From Tubiluchus corallicola (taxonomy: Eukaryota; Priapulida; Priapulimorpha; Priapulimorphida; Tubiluchidae): a DNA stretch of 64,000 bases. Made by a program: the position numbers and the translations under genes. The stretch lies in the NCBI GenBank assembly GCA_030141605.1, contig JAQGDQ010000337.1, positions 60,001 to 124,000 on the forward strand. The letters are read 5' to 3'. The first letter of the stretch is position 1. Every line of letters starts with the position of its first letter. Below are positions 12,501 through 26,800 of the stretch, piece by piece. The notes beneath the pieces were generated by a model. It worked only from the letters and a program-made list of their open reading frames with translations. It did not search any database and was not told the DNA's origin.

Positions 12501-15500
12501 AATGCACAAAGATCTGTTTCAGGTCAGATTTTGTTTTCTAAAATTCACAGGCATAAATTTTGTATTTTGTGCAATAAGTAATTTTTAGAAACGCATAAAA
12601 GTCACAAAAATCACTAGAAGAGAAGTAGTCACAGTAATCCAAGCAGTGTCGCGGGTGTCACAGACTGTTGTAGGTGTAAAACAGACGTGGATGAGCTTCA
12701 AACACTTGTCCAAGCCGTAGGCATACGTTGAATCCAGTTCTGACTGGTTATGAGCTTGTAAATGTTATGGCGCAGGTGATCTTCCGCTTGTAATTTGACG
12801 ACATGAATGTCGACTGTTATGAAAGCTTTTTCTCGTCCTAACTCAATGGTAATGTGTAAATATTGTGTTATAGAGATTACCACCGTTCTAGATGGCTTAG
12901 TTGTAGATAATTTGATTAGTTTACACTGATGATTACACTGATTAATATTGTTTGTTTGTTTGCACTGTTGTTAATGTTGTTTGTGTATTTAAATATGTAA
13001 AATATATACATCAGCATGGCAATTAATCCGTTTCTCCTTTTCATGGCTGTTTAAAACACAAGTATAGTATTCTGCACACATAAGTATGTTTCTCTTTTTT
13101 AATAACGCCTTTTCGGCTTTGGTTAATGAAAAAAGGTATTTTAGGAACCTCAGACCATTCAAAGCTTCTTCTCCTTTTAACTACAAAATTTTTCAACTAC
13201 ACGGCCTTCTCAACAATAGGGTAAACAAAATACTTTTACGTAAAGAGGAAGATGGAAGTCAACAAAGATAAATATAATGCAAAATAAATGTAAGGATAAG
13301 GGGAAGGAAAAGGGTAAAGATAAAGAAAAGGGGAAGGAAAAGGGTAAGAATAAGGATTAGAGGAAGGAAAAGGATAAGGGTAAGGAAAAGGGTAAGGATA
13401 AGGATAAGGATAAGGAAAAGGGAAAGGATAAGGGGAAGGAAAAGGGGAAGGATAAATGTAATGATAATGATAATGATCGTGATAATGAGAAGGACAACGT
13501 TACACAGAAAGACAACAATATGGAAAAGGGTGAAGATAAGGGGATAAGAATAAAAATAAAGATAACAATTACGATAATAGGAATAATGATGATAATAATG
13601 ATAGTAACATGTGAATGATAATGATCATGCTAATGTTAATGATAATGACAAAGATAAAGATACAGACAAAATAGAGGCAAACACAAAGAATAAAGAAAAA
13701 ATAAATGTACATAATGGTAAAAAAAAAGAATTAAAAAAATAAAAATAGATACTCACACAAAAATAAAGGCACAAACTCGGTCAAAAAGGAGGTGAAGAAC
13801 AGATAAAGAAAAATGTACAGACCAACAGAAAAAACGACAAGGGCAAAACGTAAGGCAAAGATGAACATGTATTTGTGAAATTATACTCATGTCACTCCGC
13901 AAGTGAGTCAGTAGATACTCGAATCTAATTACTTCATATTTTTAATTGTCACCCCCTCGCTAAAGAAACTTCCCAAATGGTTGGATTTCTCAACTCCCTA
14001 AAGAAAATTCAATGCCCCAAATTGCTCACAACTGCTCCTCACAGCTAGCATTTCAGTTATTAGGTTAATAAGGTACAGGGAAGCCACACAAATCTATAAG
14101 CCACTTTACTCAAAGATCATTAATATCAGAATAATCTGCATCAGGATTTGAAATTTCAACTTTTTAGTCACCAGACCTGAAATCTACTAGGTTAAGCACA
14201 TTGTCTACAACGAACACTAAACATTACAGCGACTGTTCAGCCATACCTGCCCACATATTTCCACCGGCATGAGGCATGTTAAGCGGATCAATTTTACCGT
14301 GCTTGGGAGCAGTCGGAGCTTTCCCGCTGTCACGTTCTATTGTAACCTAAAATATAACAGGTATGGAAAACTCTCTATATAAGCACTTGAGTTTCACAAC
14401 AAATGCGTCCGCCTTAACAAATAATATGATAATTCCTACCTGTAAATGTCTTTCGTCGGATTTGTCCAATAACCGACGCCACTCGACAATGGATCGTTCT
14501 AAATTGGCAAGACCGGTTTCCCAGAGTCGTACACACCCACCAGCATCGACTGTTACTAAACCGTCGTCCCGTCGTTTAGCTAAGATGATATTAGAGTCTG
14601 TAATCTCAGCCAACCACCCACTGTATGGTGATTTAGTAGCCGGTCTAGAAAAAATGCAAACCAAGATTTTGTTAAAATATAACTGAACAGATTTAAGAAC
14701 TAAATTTTTTCTTACCTGGCAAACGACTTAACTGTATCCAACGAAAGTGCAAAGAGGAATAAAGGTGACTTGGTGCTGAAGTTCAAATGAAAGCATAACA
14801 TATTTAGTTGGTTAATAATTCAGCTCACTAGCAAATTGTTGAAATCATGTCTCGATTCAGATCGCTCTAAGACATACTAGTACCATCGTAGATGTTGCGA
14901 TTATATTCACTGTTAATTTTAACTATTAAAATTAATAATTATTTTTAACAATCAAATTAACAACTTATTTAAATAGTGGGTAGCAAGTGCTTCTGGCACA
15001 CAGGGGCAAAATCTTCTGGCGCCCTATCCTTTTAATGCTTTGATCATTTGTTTTGTGGGCGAAGCAAATTGTGTGAATTTTTTTACATCCCTGAACCCGA
15101 CTTTCCTCTTTTGACATGATGGGACAAGAATCACCCAGAGTTTGATTTGTGGTATCGCACCAGAGTAACTCTTTTCTATGCACTATTTACGCGTAACACT
15201 ACAGTCCTTAAACATTCAGCTCCAGCATTAAAACATGAAAAAATTATGAAAGATACAGAACACTACAGGTTTTCACAATAGTACAATCGTATTTAGAAAA
15301 ACTCCAATGATCCTCTCAAAATTATCTAACTGCTAAGCCACATGACACCCTACACATGCCATTAAGTACCAACTTTAGGCTTTTTTCTATGCGGATTAAG
15401 CAGCAGAGACTGTTGCACAAAATGTGAACTTTTTTAATCCCGTTATCCTAAATTCTTCTCAAAATTTGAACTATTTAAAAATGATAAAGGTGATCAGTCC

Positions 15501-18500
15501 TACAAGCACACTTTAAAATCAAAGCAACATAAAGCAACAGGACAACAGTGTTCAGCAACACTAGTTTAGAAAAATATTTACTAATACGTACTGAGGAACA
15601 GGTATGTAACGCAACTTGTGATGACCAAGATCAGCGACTTCAAGGTAATCACTGACCACAGAAGAACTACCTATAAAAATTGTAAAAATACAGACACATC
15701 ACATTTTTTCATACAGCAATGGCCGAGTGACAACGTGACAGCTTCGTACCTGAGAAATGTGCATTCAATTCCCAGCCAGGTCACACAAATGATGTACATA
15801 TGATAATGTTTATTGGACCTGTATGTAGGTGCTGACATTAGGAAATTAGTGAAATAAAAATTCACTAATTAAATTTCTAATACCATAATTGTGAATGGAT
15901 CGGTTTTGAATTGTGTACACAAGTTTTACTGTTTAAGACAAAGATTGTTAAAGATAATTTAGCCTTACAAAACAGAAAAGCAAAAAAAACATAATCATAA
16001 TCAAACAGTAAGTGTAGAATCGGTTAAAATTCACTGATTAAGTTTCTAATGTCATAATTGTGAATGGATCAGTTTTGAATTGGCACACACTTCTCGAAAT
16101 TGAAGGAATGATTGGTGTTATGGCCCTACATATTTTGGACTTAGATGTGTTCACATTGCAGGAAACTGGTCAAAAATTTTCCTGAATGAAGAACCATCCC
16201 AGACACTTCTCCTCTCCAGCTCCTGTTCAGCGGCACTATACCAGACATTCCGGTACCCCCGTTTCTGAAAATCCTGGATCCGCCCCTGATTTTCATTCTG
16301 TGAGCTCTGATTTACCTCAAATTGCAAAAATCAATTGTAACTAGTAGCAAATGTGTTTACCAAAATCGTATAATAACAAAATCGAGTTGATCAATACCTG
16401 GAGGAAATACATCCTTTGGAACTTTCCACGCGGGTACGGCTCTCACGACCTGAGCCGACTTCGGAAGAAATGCTGTGGATTTCATTCTGTTGATGTCAGC
16501 AACCGTGCGAGGATCTCCGGGCCGCATAGCCAGATCCATTGCATCGTCGTCCCACTTAACACTGGGAAATGAGTGAATTTCAATATCTGACTGAATAGTA
16601 ATACAAGAAAACAATTTATAAATACTTTTTATATCAAATTAACAAAGAAGAACAATACAAATAATAAATAATTAAATTAAACAACGAATATTTATTTACC
16701 AATTTTATTACTGCAGACAATAATTTATGTCTAACAAGAGCACTAATTTCAATATAAGTAAAACACATAATTCAGAAAGACAGAAATGCAAAAGTTATGA
16801 CAGCATCTGGAGTCAAACTAAGGTCTTTTGGCTTATAAATCAGCAATATGGGAAAACTCTTTTACATTTAGTGCATTAAAATATGCAGGAATTTTTAAAT
16901 GAATAAGTGCACCATAAGCATCGAATTAACATCGACCGCAAATTAACGTGCTGGGCTTCCATGTCAATGATTCCTAGTTCAGAACCACGTCCGGTAAAAA
17001 TATTTTCAAATTTCAATTTCCATTAATCAAGATATTTAACCACAAAATATTTAAGGAATACGAAAGACGTACACTTATTTCCGGAAATCCAATGGCTACA
17101 TTTGCGTACGATGAAAGAGTCGTAAATGTTCTGTTAGGAGCTGTAATTTTTTGATGAAGCACCTTCGACAACTGGTTATTGTCCAGTTCTTCACTGAACA
17201 ACACTTCAACGTCACTATGTCCACTACTGTAAATGTATAACAATAAAAGTCTAGAGTTAATACTAGAGGTACTAGAACAAACTCATTCTATAATTTTGTG
17301 ACATCAGAGATTAGTTGATTTACCATGCATCTACCTGCAGTGTTACAAACTTAATGCAAATAAGAGGTGTCTTCGGTACAATTCGTAAAATTTTTTTATT
17401 CATTAAGCCACTACAAAAATTGGAAAAAACTGATTGCTTAATGTTTTACTGTTGTGTTTATATAATATCAGAAGGAGAAGAAGTGATAGTCCCACATAAT
17501 ATTGGAAAAAACCTAATTGTAGCCATCTGCTGCTACTGTATATGTGTGCTTACAGTTTCCCAGACTAGTAGCTCACACAGCTGAAAGAGAGATGAGACTA
17601 GCTAAGCAATCACAGCATTTGCTTGGCTGTCAAGTCGAGTAATGTCTGACCTGATTAGCAAATAGATAAGTAATCACTGGCAAAACTGCATGCATGTTTC
17701 TCTGAGTATATACACAGAATGTGTGTTTCTCTCACTGAGAGAGAATGTGTGTTTCTCTCACTGAGAGAGAATGTGTGTTTCTCTCACTGAGAGAGAATGT
17801 GTGTTTCTCTCACTGAGAGAGAATGTGTGTTTCTCTCATTGATAGAGAATGTGTGTTTCTCTCACTGAGAGAGGATGTGTGTTTCTCTCACTGAGAGAGA
17901 ATGTATGTTTCTCTCATTGAGAGAGACTGTACGTTTCTCTCACTGAGAGAGAATGTATGTTTCTCTCACTGAGAGAGAATGTGCGTTTCTCTCACTGAGA
18001 GAGAATGTATGTTACTCTCACTGAGAGAGAATGTGTGTTTCTCTCACTGAGAGAGAATGTATGTTACTCTCACTGAAAGAGAATGAGTGTTTCTCTCATT
18101 GAGAGAGAATGTGTGTTTCTCTCACTGAGAGAGAATGTGTGTTTCTCTCACTGAGAGAGAATGTATGTTTCTCTCACTGAGAGAGAATGTGTGTTTCTCT
18201 CATTGAGAGAGAATGTGTGTTTCTCTCATTGATAGAGAATGTGTGTTTCTCTCACTGAGAGAGGATGTGTGTTTCTCTCACTGAGAAAGAATGTATGTTT
18301 CTCTCACTGAGAGAGAATGTGCGTTTCTCTCACTGAGAGAGAATGTATGTTACTCTCACTGAGAGAGAATGAGTGTTTCTCTCACTGAGAGAGAATGTAT
18401 GTTACTCTCACTGAAAGAGAATGAGTGTTTCTCTCATTGAGAGAGAATGTGTGTTTCTCTCACTGAGAGAGAATGTATGTTTCTCTCACTGAGAGAGAAT

Positions 18501-21500
18501 GTATGTTTCTCTCACTGAGAGAGAATGTACATTTCTTGAGAGAGGATGTATATGCTTTCCAATGTAGCTAGGATCACTTTACTTGTTCACTGTCTCATTT
18601 AGAGGACTGACTTTAGAGGAATAAGAAAGGTTCCAGTCCTTCCTCAACTATTTACATTAGTTGTAAACGTTGCCATTGGCAGCTGGGTTCCTGCTTGCTA
18701 AACAGAAAATTGTAGATCTAAAAAAACGTAAAACTTTACCTAAACTAAAATTTTCCATAAAACTATTGAATAGTGTCAATAAACTGATCTAGGAAAGAAT
18801 TTCAATCATTACTATAAAAATGAAAAGTAACTCTTCCATTGCAGTGCCAGTCAACTTTGATGGTGCAAATAAAGGTGCAAAACACAATAAGAGAAGACTC
18901 ACCCAGACACATCTTGAATGGACAAAGCTTCAATTTTGCAAGTTGCTATTAACCCAGCATCAGTTTTTGAAGCAGTTAACACGTATTGCCTAAAACAGAA
19001 ACATAGTAATGAATATGATAGTAAAAAGTAAATAAACTGAGAATTTACCATCATTTTTAAAGATTTTACTTAAGCGAAATGGTGAGAGCACACTAAAAAC
19101 AGATAATTATGATAATACACTCATATCTCGGTTTGCCGGACTAAAGCGTGAAAACGTCTGTCCGTATTGTCGTATTTGCTGATTGTCCATATTTTCCAAA
19201 ACTAAGCTAACAGTAATATAATAGATGCCGCGTATTACTCACTGTTATGTAGAATCAGTCAGCTAGTAGGGGCTGCTCCTATGTAGAGTATATAAAAACT
19301 GTCAGCAATTGACTCAAATAATTCCGCATAATTGCACCTGATTAAACCACTAACATGCTGACATACAAGCTACACACGTGTCGTTGCACGCTGCTTGGAT
19401 GTAAACGAGGTGGCCTGCTAACTAGTGGTCAGCGTCTGTAGTATGCAGGACATTTTAACGGGCTAGACTTTGTCCGAATTTTCCGATATCCGTAAAAGCG
19501 AGGTCCGGCAAACCGAGATATAAGTGTATAGTTTATGTACCAATAATGACTGCACAATCACTATAATAAGTACATTTAAAGCATAAGAAAACCATCCACT
19601 TAAGCTTAAAAAATTTGACTTGTAAATTTATACTACTTACATACTGGCTTTTTGCATGCAGGACTTTCATCTGCAGTAACGCTGTATAAAACTTGTAAAT
19701 TTAAACTCCCAGGATAACCATTAGATGCAGCCATTTTAATGGTAGGTCTTTTGAAACAAGTTTTGATAACATTGAATAAAATTTGAAACAATAATCAGAG
19801 CATTTGTAGCACACAAGTCAAAAATTAAGTAAAATTTTAAATTACTGTATCTTGTTAATAAGATTAAAAATATGTTTTGGGTTAGTGAGTGGTGCACCTT
19901 GGAGGTGAGTCAACGAAATTTTACCAATTGGCACAAACATTTTAAATTATTATTTCTAGTTACATAAGACCTTTCAGCAGGTAAACGAAATGCTAAGCTT
20001 TTCACATAGATTTGCATGGAAAGCTTTTTGGGACATAATTTAACATTGCCTTTTCTTCCCCTGATTTACGTTTGCATGGGTGACATCATGTAACTGCGTC
20101 GTCGGAACAATTTCGGGGGAAATTTAAAATGAAAATAAACGAAAATTCCTTTCAACGCGAGCACAATATAAATTTGCCGTACAGCAATATAATTTTTTTA
20201 AGGCAATTTTCCTGAAACCTACTTCAGGTACCCCTTTTTCTTGTCCTTTAGGTATTTAGTATTCAGTAAATATCAAATATTTTCCAGTGTTCTAGCGAAA
20301 CATAATCACTTACCTGTTATCTACAGATGTGACAAGCCACTTATCAACAGCAGCCATCTTAACATTGGCAATTGAGAACGGAACTGTAACTGCTGCAGAT
20401 GTACCGGTGTTAAGACATACAGCATTGAGAACATCGCTAGAACATAAAATAAAACATTGACTATAACAACAATGAATCATTTCAGATGCTTCGCTATTGG
20501 GAGATGAAGTATTGAGGGTGTTACTAGAACATAACTCCAACAGTAACTGATGTTCCAATGTTGCGATATAAAGCATAGAGTATATTACTGAAACATAAAT
20601 AAATTTTTTACTATAATTGCCAAAAGTGTTCTAACATTGAGATTCATAGAGATTTGAAGGTACTACTAAAACAAAATGAGGCTTGAACTATAGCTGCCGC
20701 GTGTGTTCTACTATTGAAACATCGGGTAATTAATTTATTTAGATATTACTAGAATGTATATAAAATTTTTCCTACAGCAACTGCAAAGTTTCATTGTTGA
20801 AACATACAATATTGTTAGTACATAACAAAAAAAATTGAGCATCTTACTAGAACATGAAATAGAGATACGGTGTTCCCTCACTACTTCGCGGTTCGTTTAT
20901 CGCGGACTCGCTGTTTCGCGGGTTTTCAAAATATTAAAGTAAAATATTTATCGTGGTATTTTCGCTGTTTCGCGGGTTTTTGCGGTACTCCGTCTAAAGT
21001 ATTTTTGCACATGCATAGTACGTATTGTAAAGTAATGTATAGATTTGATTAATTTTGTATAAAAAATCACAAAATGTATAAAAATATATTAAAAATATAC
21101 TAACATTAAAAGAATATTATAAATCATAAAAAATTACGATTTACAGTAAATAGTGTATTTATTCGGCGGATGAATACACACCAAAAACAAAATGTAGTAC
21201 TTGTGCCTGCTTGAGACGCTACTTGCCGACGTGAGATTGTACACAACACACGATTGGTTGGTTGATGGAAAGCGACCTTAAAATAAGCATAGCGGCCCTA
21301 CTTCGCGGAAATTCACTTATCGCGGTTGGGCCTGGAACGGAACACCTGCGATAAGTGGGGGAACACTGTAAACAAAAAATGGTTTCAATTTGTTTTTGCC
21401 TACAGTGAATACAGATCTGCAAATAAAGAACTGTCACAGAGACAGCTTGCTAGACAAGAAAATGTCAAAGTTTAGATTAATGTTATTCAAACTCACGAGC

Positions 21501-23763
21501 TTAAACAACTTTAATTATCTATGAAAAATACTTTGCCGATTATCAAACGTACCTGTTAATTTGATAATGTATAAAAGTGTTTTCGTGGCAAAATTCAGGA
21601 GCAACTTTATGCCGATCCTGGAATGAAAATGAAGCAAGTTATATGGTTGATTTAGTGGTAAATGGTAAGGCCCATCATGTGTGTTGAAATCATATACATT
21701 GCACATTTGATACAGCATGCAGGGTCAGTGAATGCTACTTGATGTATGTGGAGGTAGGATTAACAGCGGGTCAGTGAGTCCGGATGATGTGGCTCATCTT
21801 GTGTGTTGAAATCATTAACATTGTACATTTGATACAGCATGCAGGGGTCAGTGAATGCTACTTGCTGTATATGAGAGGTAGGATTATCAGCGGGTCATCG
21901 AGTCCGGATGTCACACATGCAGTTAATATCTCACTAATCAGTTGCAGCACTACGTATTTTAGCTCCCTGCGATAAAATTGCATGTTTACATATTTAGCAT
22001 AAAACTAACAATAGTCAAATAGTCAACCTTCAAAGCATTTATTATTAAAACAACAAAACTTTAATTTACAACTGTTTAAAAATGAGCAAAGTAGTTCAAT
22101 TCCATTAACTTTATTTTCAAACACTTAGCTATCTCTTACTGCATCCATTTCTTTTCTACAGGTCTGTTTTTCATTACTTTGGCTTCTTTGTAAATACATA
22201 ATTCATGCATAATTTTCTGTACTGTAGGCTTTGCCTATATAAACTGGTTTGTTGTTTGTATAATGTACCATTGATGATGACAGCTGATTGCGTTTAGGCA
22301 TGTTTTAAATTAACAGTTGTAAATTAAGTTTTTAATAAAAGTTGTGTTGTTTTAATAATGACAATTATTTTCTTTGCCATTCCCAAATTCAATGTTATTT
22401 AAATTCAGCGATCGAGCGTGCGGTATTCAGCTTACCATCATCATCAAATGAAAATACCACAAAAACAATAGAATCAAAGTAACATACAATGATATCTTTG
22501 CTGAAGCGACTACATATCATGGAGCTTTGACATAAATTAGCACAATTCAGAGCAGCAAGACAGTAAATCATCAAGCATTGGACTATTATAAAAGAAACTG
22601 TCCTTCTGCCGGGTGGGACAATTTATTCCTCAATATATTTTTACTTACTATTTAAAATATGTTTACTTACATTGCAGAAATGGTTGCGCATTATTATTAA
22701 CAATACTGTGAAGTTTTTACATAGGTAGTTTACAATAATCTACATAGGAACAGGTAATCTACACAGCACACCCTAAACACTATACGGTATGGCAATTTAG
22801 GTAAGTCGTCTAGAGTAATTTAGCATTTAACTCTGGTACAAACACACTGTGTAAATTTAAGTGGAACCTTATTTAGATTATAATACTGTTATTAACATTG
22901 CCATTATGACATTGCCTTGTTGTCAGGGTCATGTAGACACTTACGTGAAATGCTTAAAATCTGTGAAAAATATGGTATAAAATGGAGTATCTCACTTAAT
23001 CCTAACAAAACATGGCTTCTTTATTTTGGTAAAAGCTTTACTGGAGAGTGTAATCTGTTTTTGCGGTAAACAAGTGATCTGGAAACAGACAGTGAAGTAT
23101 TTGGGTTGCGATACTTTGACAAGTGATAGTTTTTCTATTGATGTTTCATATTAAAAGGAAATTTATTGGATCCGTGAATAATATTCTCTCAAGTATGGGC
23201 CATAATCGTAATGACACAGTAGCTAAAACTCTGATCAATACATATTGTCTAGCTATTGTATTATACGGATGCGAAATTGGGGGTATATCAAACGATGAAG
23301 TTAATGCCATTAGGGTAAAATGGAACATTGCTTATAGAAAAATATTCGATTTTAGACAAAATGAAAGTGTCAAATTGTTAATGTATTTTTGTGGCACAAT
23401 GCCTGCGAATTATTTAATAGATAGTCGAAAATTAAACTTTGTGAGAAAAATTGTAAACTCTTGCACATTGAGAATTCCAAAGCTATGCTACTATGTAAAT
23501 AACAGTCAAGTAAATTTAATATTTAAATATGGTTGTACTGTAGATCTAAACGAAAATGTAAAATTACAGGTTAAGAACTCATTTAAAGAATATGTTTTAA
23601 GATATCTATTATAGCTCCTTACAACACTGTATAATGTAATAAAATTACAAGGGAACTACAATGTGTGGTTATTATAAAGTTGAATGTCTGTAGACATGTT
23701 ACTCTACTAACATCGCATTACCTGTTTTACTAACATCTTTATCTTTGTATACGAAATAAACTC

Positions 23764-23801
<38 letters not shown>

Positions 23802-26800
23802 TAACAATGGACCGTTTAGAGAAAAACAGGATGATTTTTCGCATTTCGAAGTATAGTAAAAAAAGTACATGTTAACACCTATAATAATGTCAAGTGTTTC
23901 TGATAACTAAATATTAAGTGAGCAAGCACAACTGCCAGTGACATCACAAATGAACATAATTTTCAACAGCAGAAACATTCCATGAGAGTGCAGCACGTGT
24001 TTGCAAAGCAAAAATTGAAGTGCAGTGCCATCGTACAGCATTCAGTGTGGTGCAAAAAAACTCCACAAATTTTAAGTTTAAAATGTTCAAATTTCATGTT
24101 TACCGTTGTACTCATACATGAACTCTGAAACGTGTATGCTACACCCCACCGATAACCTTTAAACTGAGGGGTACAGGACCTGTTTTTTGTGCAATGCGTT
24201 TTCGAGATCTAGGCGCCTGTGCCAGTCTAATTTGCAAATTGCTATATGTACGTAACACAAGAATGCAAAATTATGTTTCTGTGGTAATAATTCTTTCATG
24301 GAGGTCATTCCTGAAAATATAGCACGTTCCCTTTCAATATTTTACAGGTTAGATTGTTTTGTGCTGTTTGGTACAGTTTTCCTTTAAGATTACAGCCATG
24401 AACTCTCATGACAAGCATTTTGTGGGACACATAGTAGAAAACCATAATTCAGAAAATCTCGCTCACCTCTTGCTGGAACCTCCAACTAACTTTCTCCGCC
24501 ACAGTTTCAAGAAAGGAAGTGAGTTTGAAAGGACTGACTGTTGCAGCCGCTGGGTTGATGAAAAACGTCAGATTAGCCTGGAAAAACAAACGTAGTTGAA
24601 AACTAGGTTAAAACTTGACGAAAGATCTAATTGATCTAAAGATCTAATTAGCGTACAAGATTAGCTTCTATAAAAAGAAAAATAAGAAAGAGAAATGCGG
24701 CATAAAAAACTGAATATTAAGAAAATTGCAGAATTGCCTCAAACAACGTACCAGAATTTTCCGACCACATAAATGAACGAACGAACAAACAAATAAGCAA
24801 TCAAACAAACAAACTTACATCCAAACATACATACAAACAGACAAATATGCAATCAAATAAACAAATCAACCAGACAAGCAAGCAAGCAAACAAGCAAATC
24901 AATAAACAAGCAAGCAAGGAAACAAACAGGCAGACAAACATACAAACAGACATGCAAACAGGCAAACAAACAAATGCAAACAAATAAACAAACAAACAAA
25001 CCAAAAAACAAGCAAGCAAGAAAACAGACAGACAAACATACAAACATACATGCAAAGGCCAACAAACAAATGCAAACATCCCAACAATCAAGGAAACAAG
25101 CAAGCAAGCTAATCAATGAACAGATTTCTTTTAGATTTAGCGGCAGCTTAGTCATTTAAATCTCCATGACAACCACACTGAACATAATGTAAATAATATC
25201 TTGTTGATCTTGTGCAGGCATGTCAAAATCTATAAATTGATCAGAAGACCATTCAGTTTGCAGGCAAGCTAAAATTTACACATTGATCAGACAAACAAAC
25301 TCATGCATGTTTGAAAAAAGTCTTGATGAACGGATATCTCACGTCACTTGTTCCCATGACTTCTAATCGAGAACAATGACCACCCTAATGCGTTAGAAAT
25401 TTGTTGACACCAACCGGCACAATGCGCTCTTTCAAAAGAGCATAAAATCATTAACAGTCGTCAGTCAAATCACTGACGATGATAAATGACTGTAATTTTT
25501 CAGTGGTAATTAGATGTGAACATGCAGAGGAGAAGATAATAGAGATTAATTTTATTTAGTAAAACTTGTAAAAACTACTACAATGCATAAAAGCATCATA
25601 TTTCTATTTCTCATGCAATGTGCATGGTTATGCTTGTCTGATAGTTTTTCATCCATTTATAAGAAAGTTTTGACGGGCAAAGTGGTGACTGAGTGTGTCC
25701 TAAAGACCGAGCACCCAGTAAGTCTGGTCCAGTGTGCAGCGTTTTGCGAAAATCAGACGGGATGCATTGGCTTCAACATTGGCCATACGGATGGAGTCCT
25801 TCAATGTGAATTGAGCGCTTATGCTGCAAACGATTCGACAGAGACGGAAATGCCCAATTTTGATTTCTACGAAAGAGGTAAGTGGATAAACTCATTGTGC
25901 ACAATAAACTGTTTATAATATTGACGTGCAAAGTGTTTATACTTGACTTTATGTCCACGTAGTTTACTTTACGTCAGTTGGTATAATGTCCAATGCAATG
26001 CCAGCAAAAATCGCAGAAGATCTTGTCACATAGTGTTAAAAGCTGTTAACCTTTCAGCCTGTTTTTGCGTTTTTTAGTTTTATATTTATGTATGTGTGTA
26101 TGTACACGCTTCTAAGGTTATTCTATAATCACAGATTTCTGTTCATTTGCCTTTCACGGGGTAAAAACAATGAAACAGGTATAAAATACAGAAAACATTC
26201 GCTGTGATTGGTCAAATTCCAACTCCAAATATATAACTGACACTTGTACAGTCCAAAGAGGGAGGGAGACAGATGGCAGCACTATATTTTACCAAAAATT
26301 TCATCAATCAGTGAATTTTTTCTATTCTTTATCAGTGCATTAAATTCCAGTTAACAACAGGTAAAACGGTAATTAGAGAAACAAGTTTCACTGATATTAT
26401 TTTACAGGTAACTCAGGTAAATGCGACTCAGAATTCCTGGAATTTCGTGGTTCCTGTTACTACCTTCACCCAACACCAATCGATAGATGGAGCATTGCTC
26501 GTCAAGCATGCATCGATAAGGGAGGAGACCTCGTTAGCTTTGAATCCCCATCCGAAATGGCTTATATTCACGCACTGCAAAATACCTGGTTCTTCACTAG
26601 TGGGACGGACATTGCAGAAAAAGGAAAGTATGTGTGGGGTTCTACGGGATTAGCAGTGGATGCCTGCACGCCTCTGGCATGGGGCTTGGGAGAACCACAC
26701 CCAAGCCAGGTGGAGAATTACTTATTTGCCTTCACAAATGCAACATACGGAGATGCTCCAGATCTGACATCCATGCACTATGTGTGCGAAAAACTAAAAT

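Larger units (their letters stand above)
4586..14246 (-). other. 9.66 kb VWA8 intron
   Basis: No gene recognised. It contains several small transposon copies (5.0, 5.6, 6.7 and 7.7 kb), a TG microsatellite, a tandem repeat near 9.85-10.09 kb and purine-rich satellite DNA near 13.3 kb. A 61-codon minus-strand open frame at 12698-12883 follows a CATCTAG acceptor-like site, but I do not recognise it. Confidence 0.6.

Noticed and set aside
15716-15790. Functional tRNA gene
   Set aside because: Box-like words are present but no acceptor stem or anticodon arm can be folded by eye; treated as SINE-like.
17717-18550. Regular palindromic repeats resembling a CRISPR array
   Set aside because: Units are contiguous 26-mers with no unique spacers, in a eukaryotic intron; it is a minisatellite.
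22140-22220. Short minus-strand coding-like stretch flanked by splice-like sites
   Set aside because: Phase does not fit VWA8 and similarity to the missing segment is negligible.
24801-25155. Long Cys/Leu/Phe/Val-rich minus-strand frames
   Set aside because: They are translations of the AAAC/CAAG low-complexity tract.
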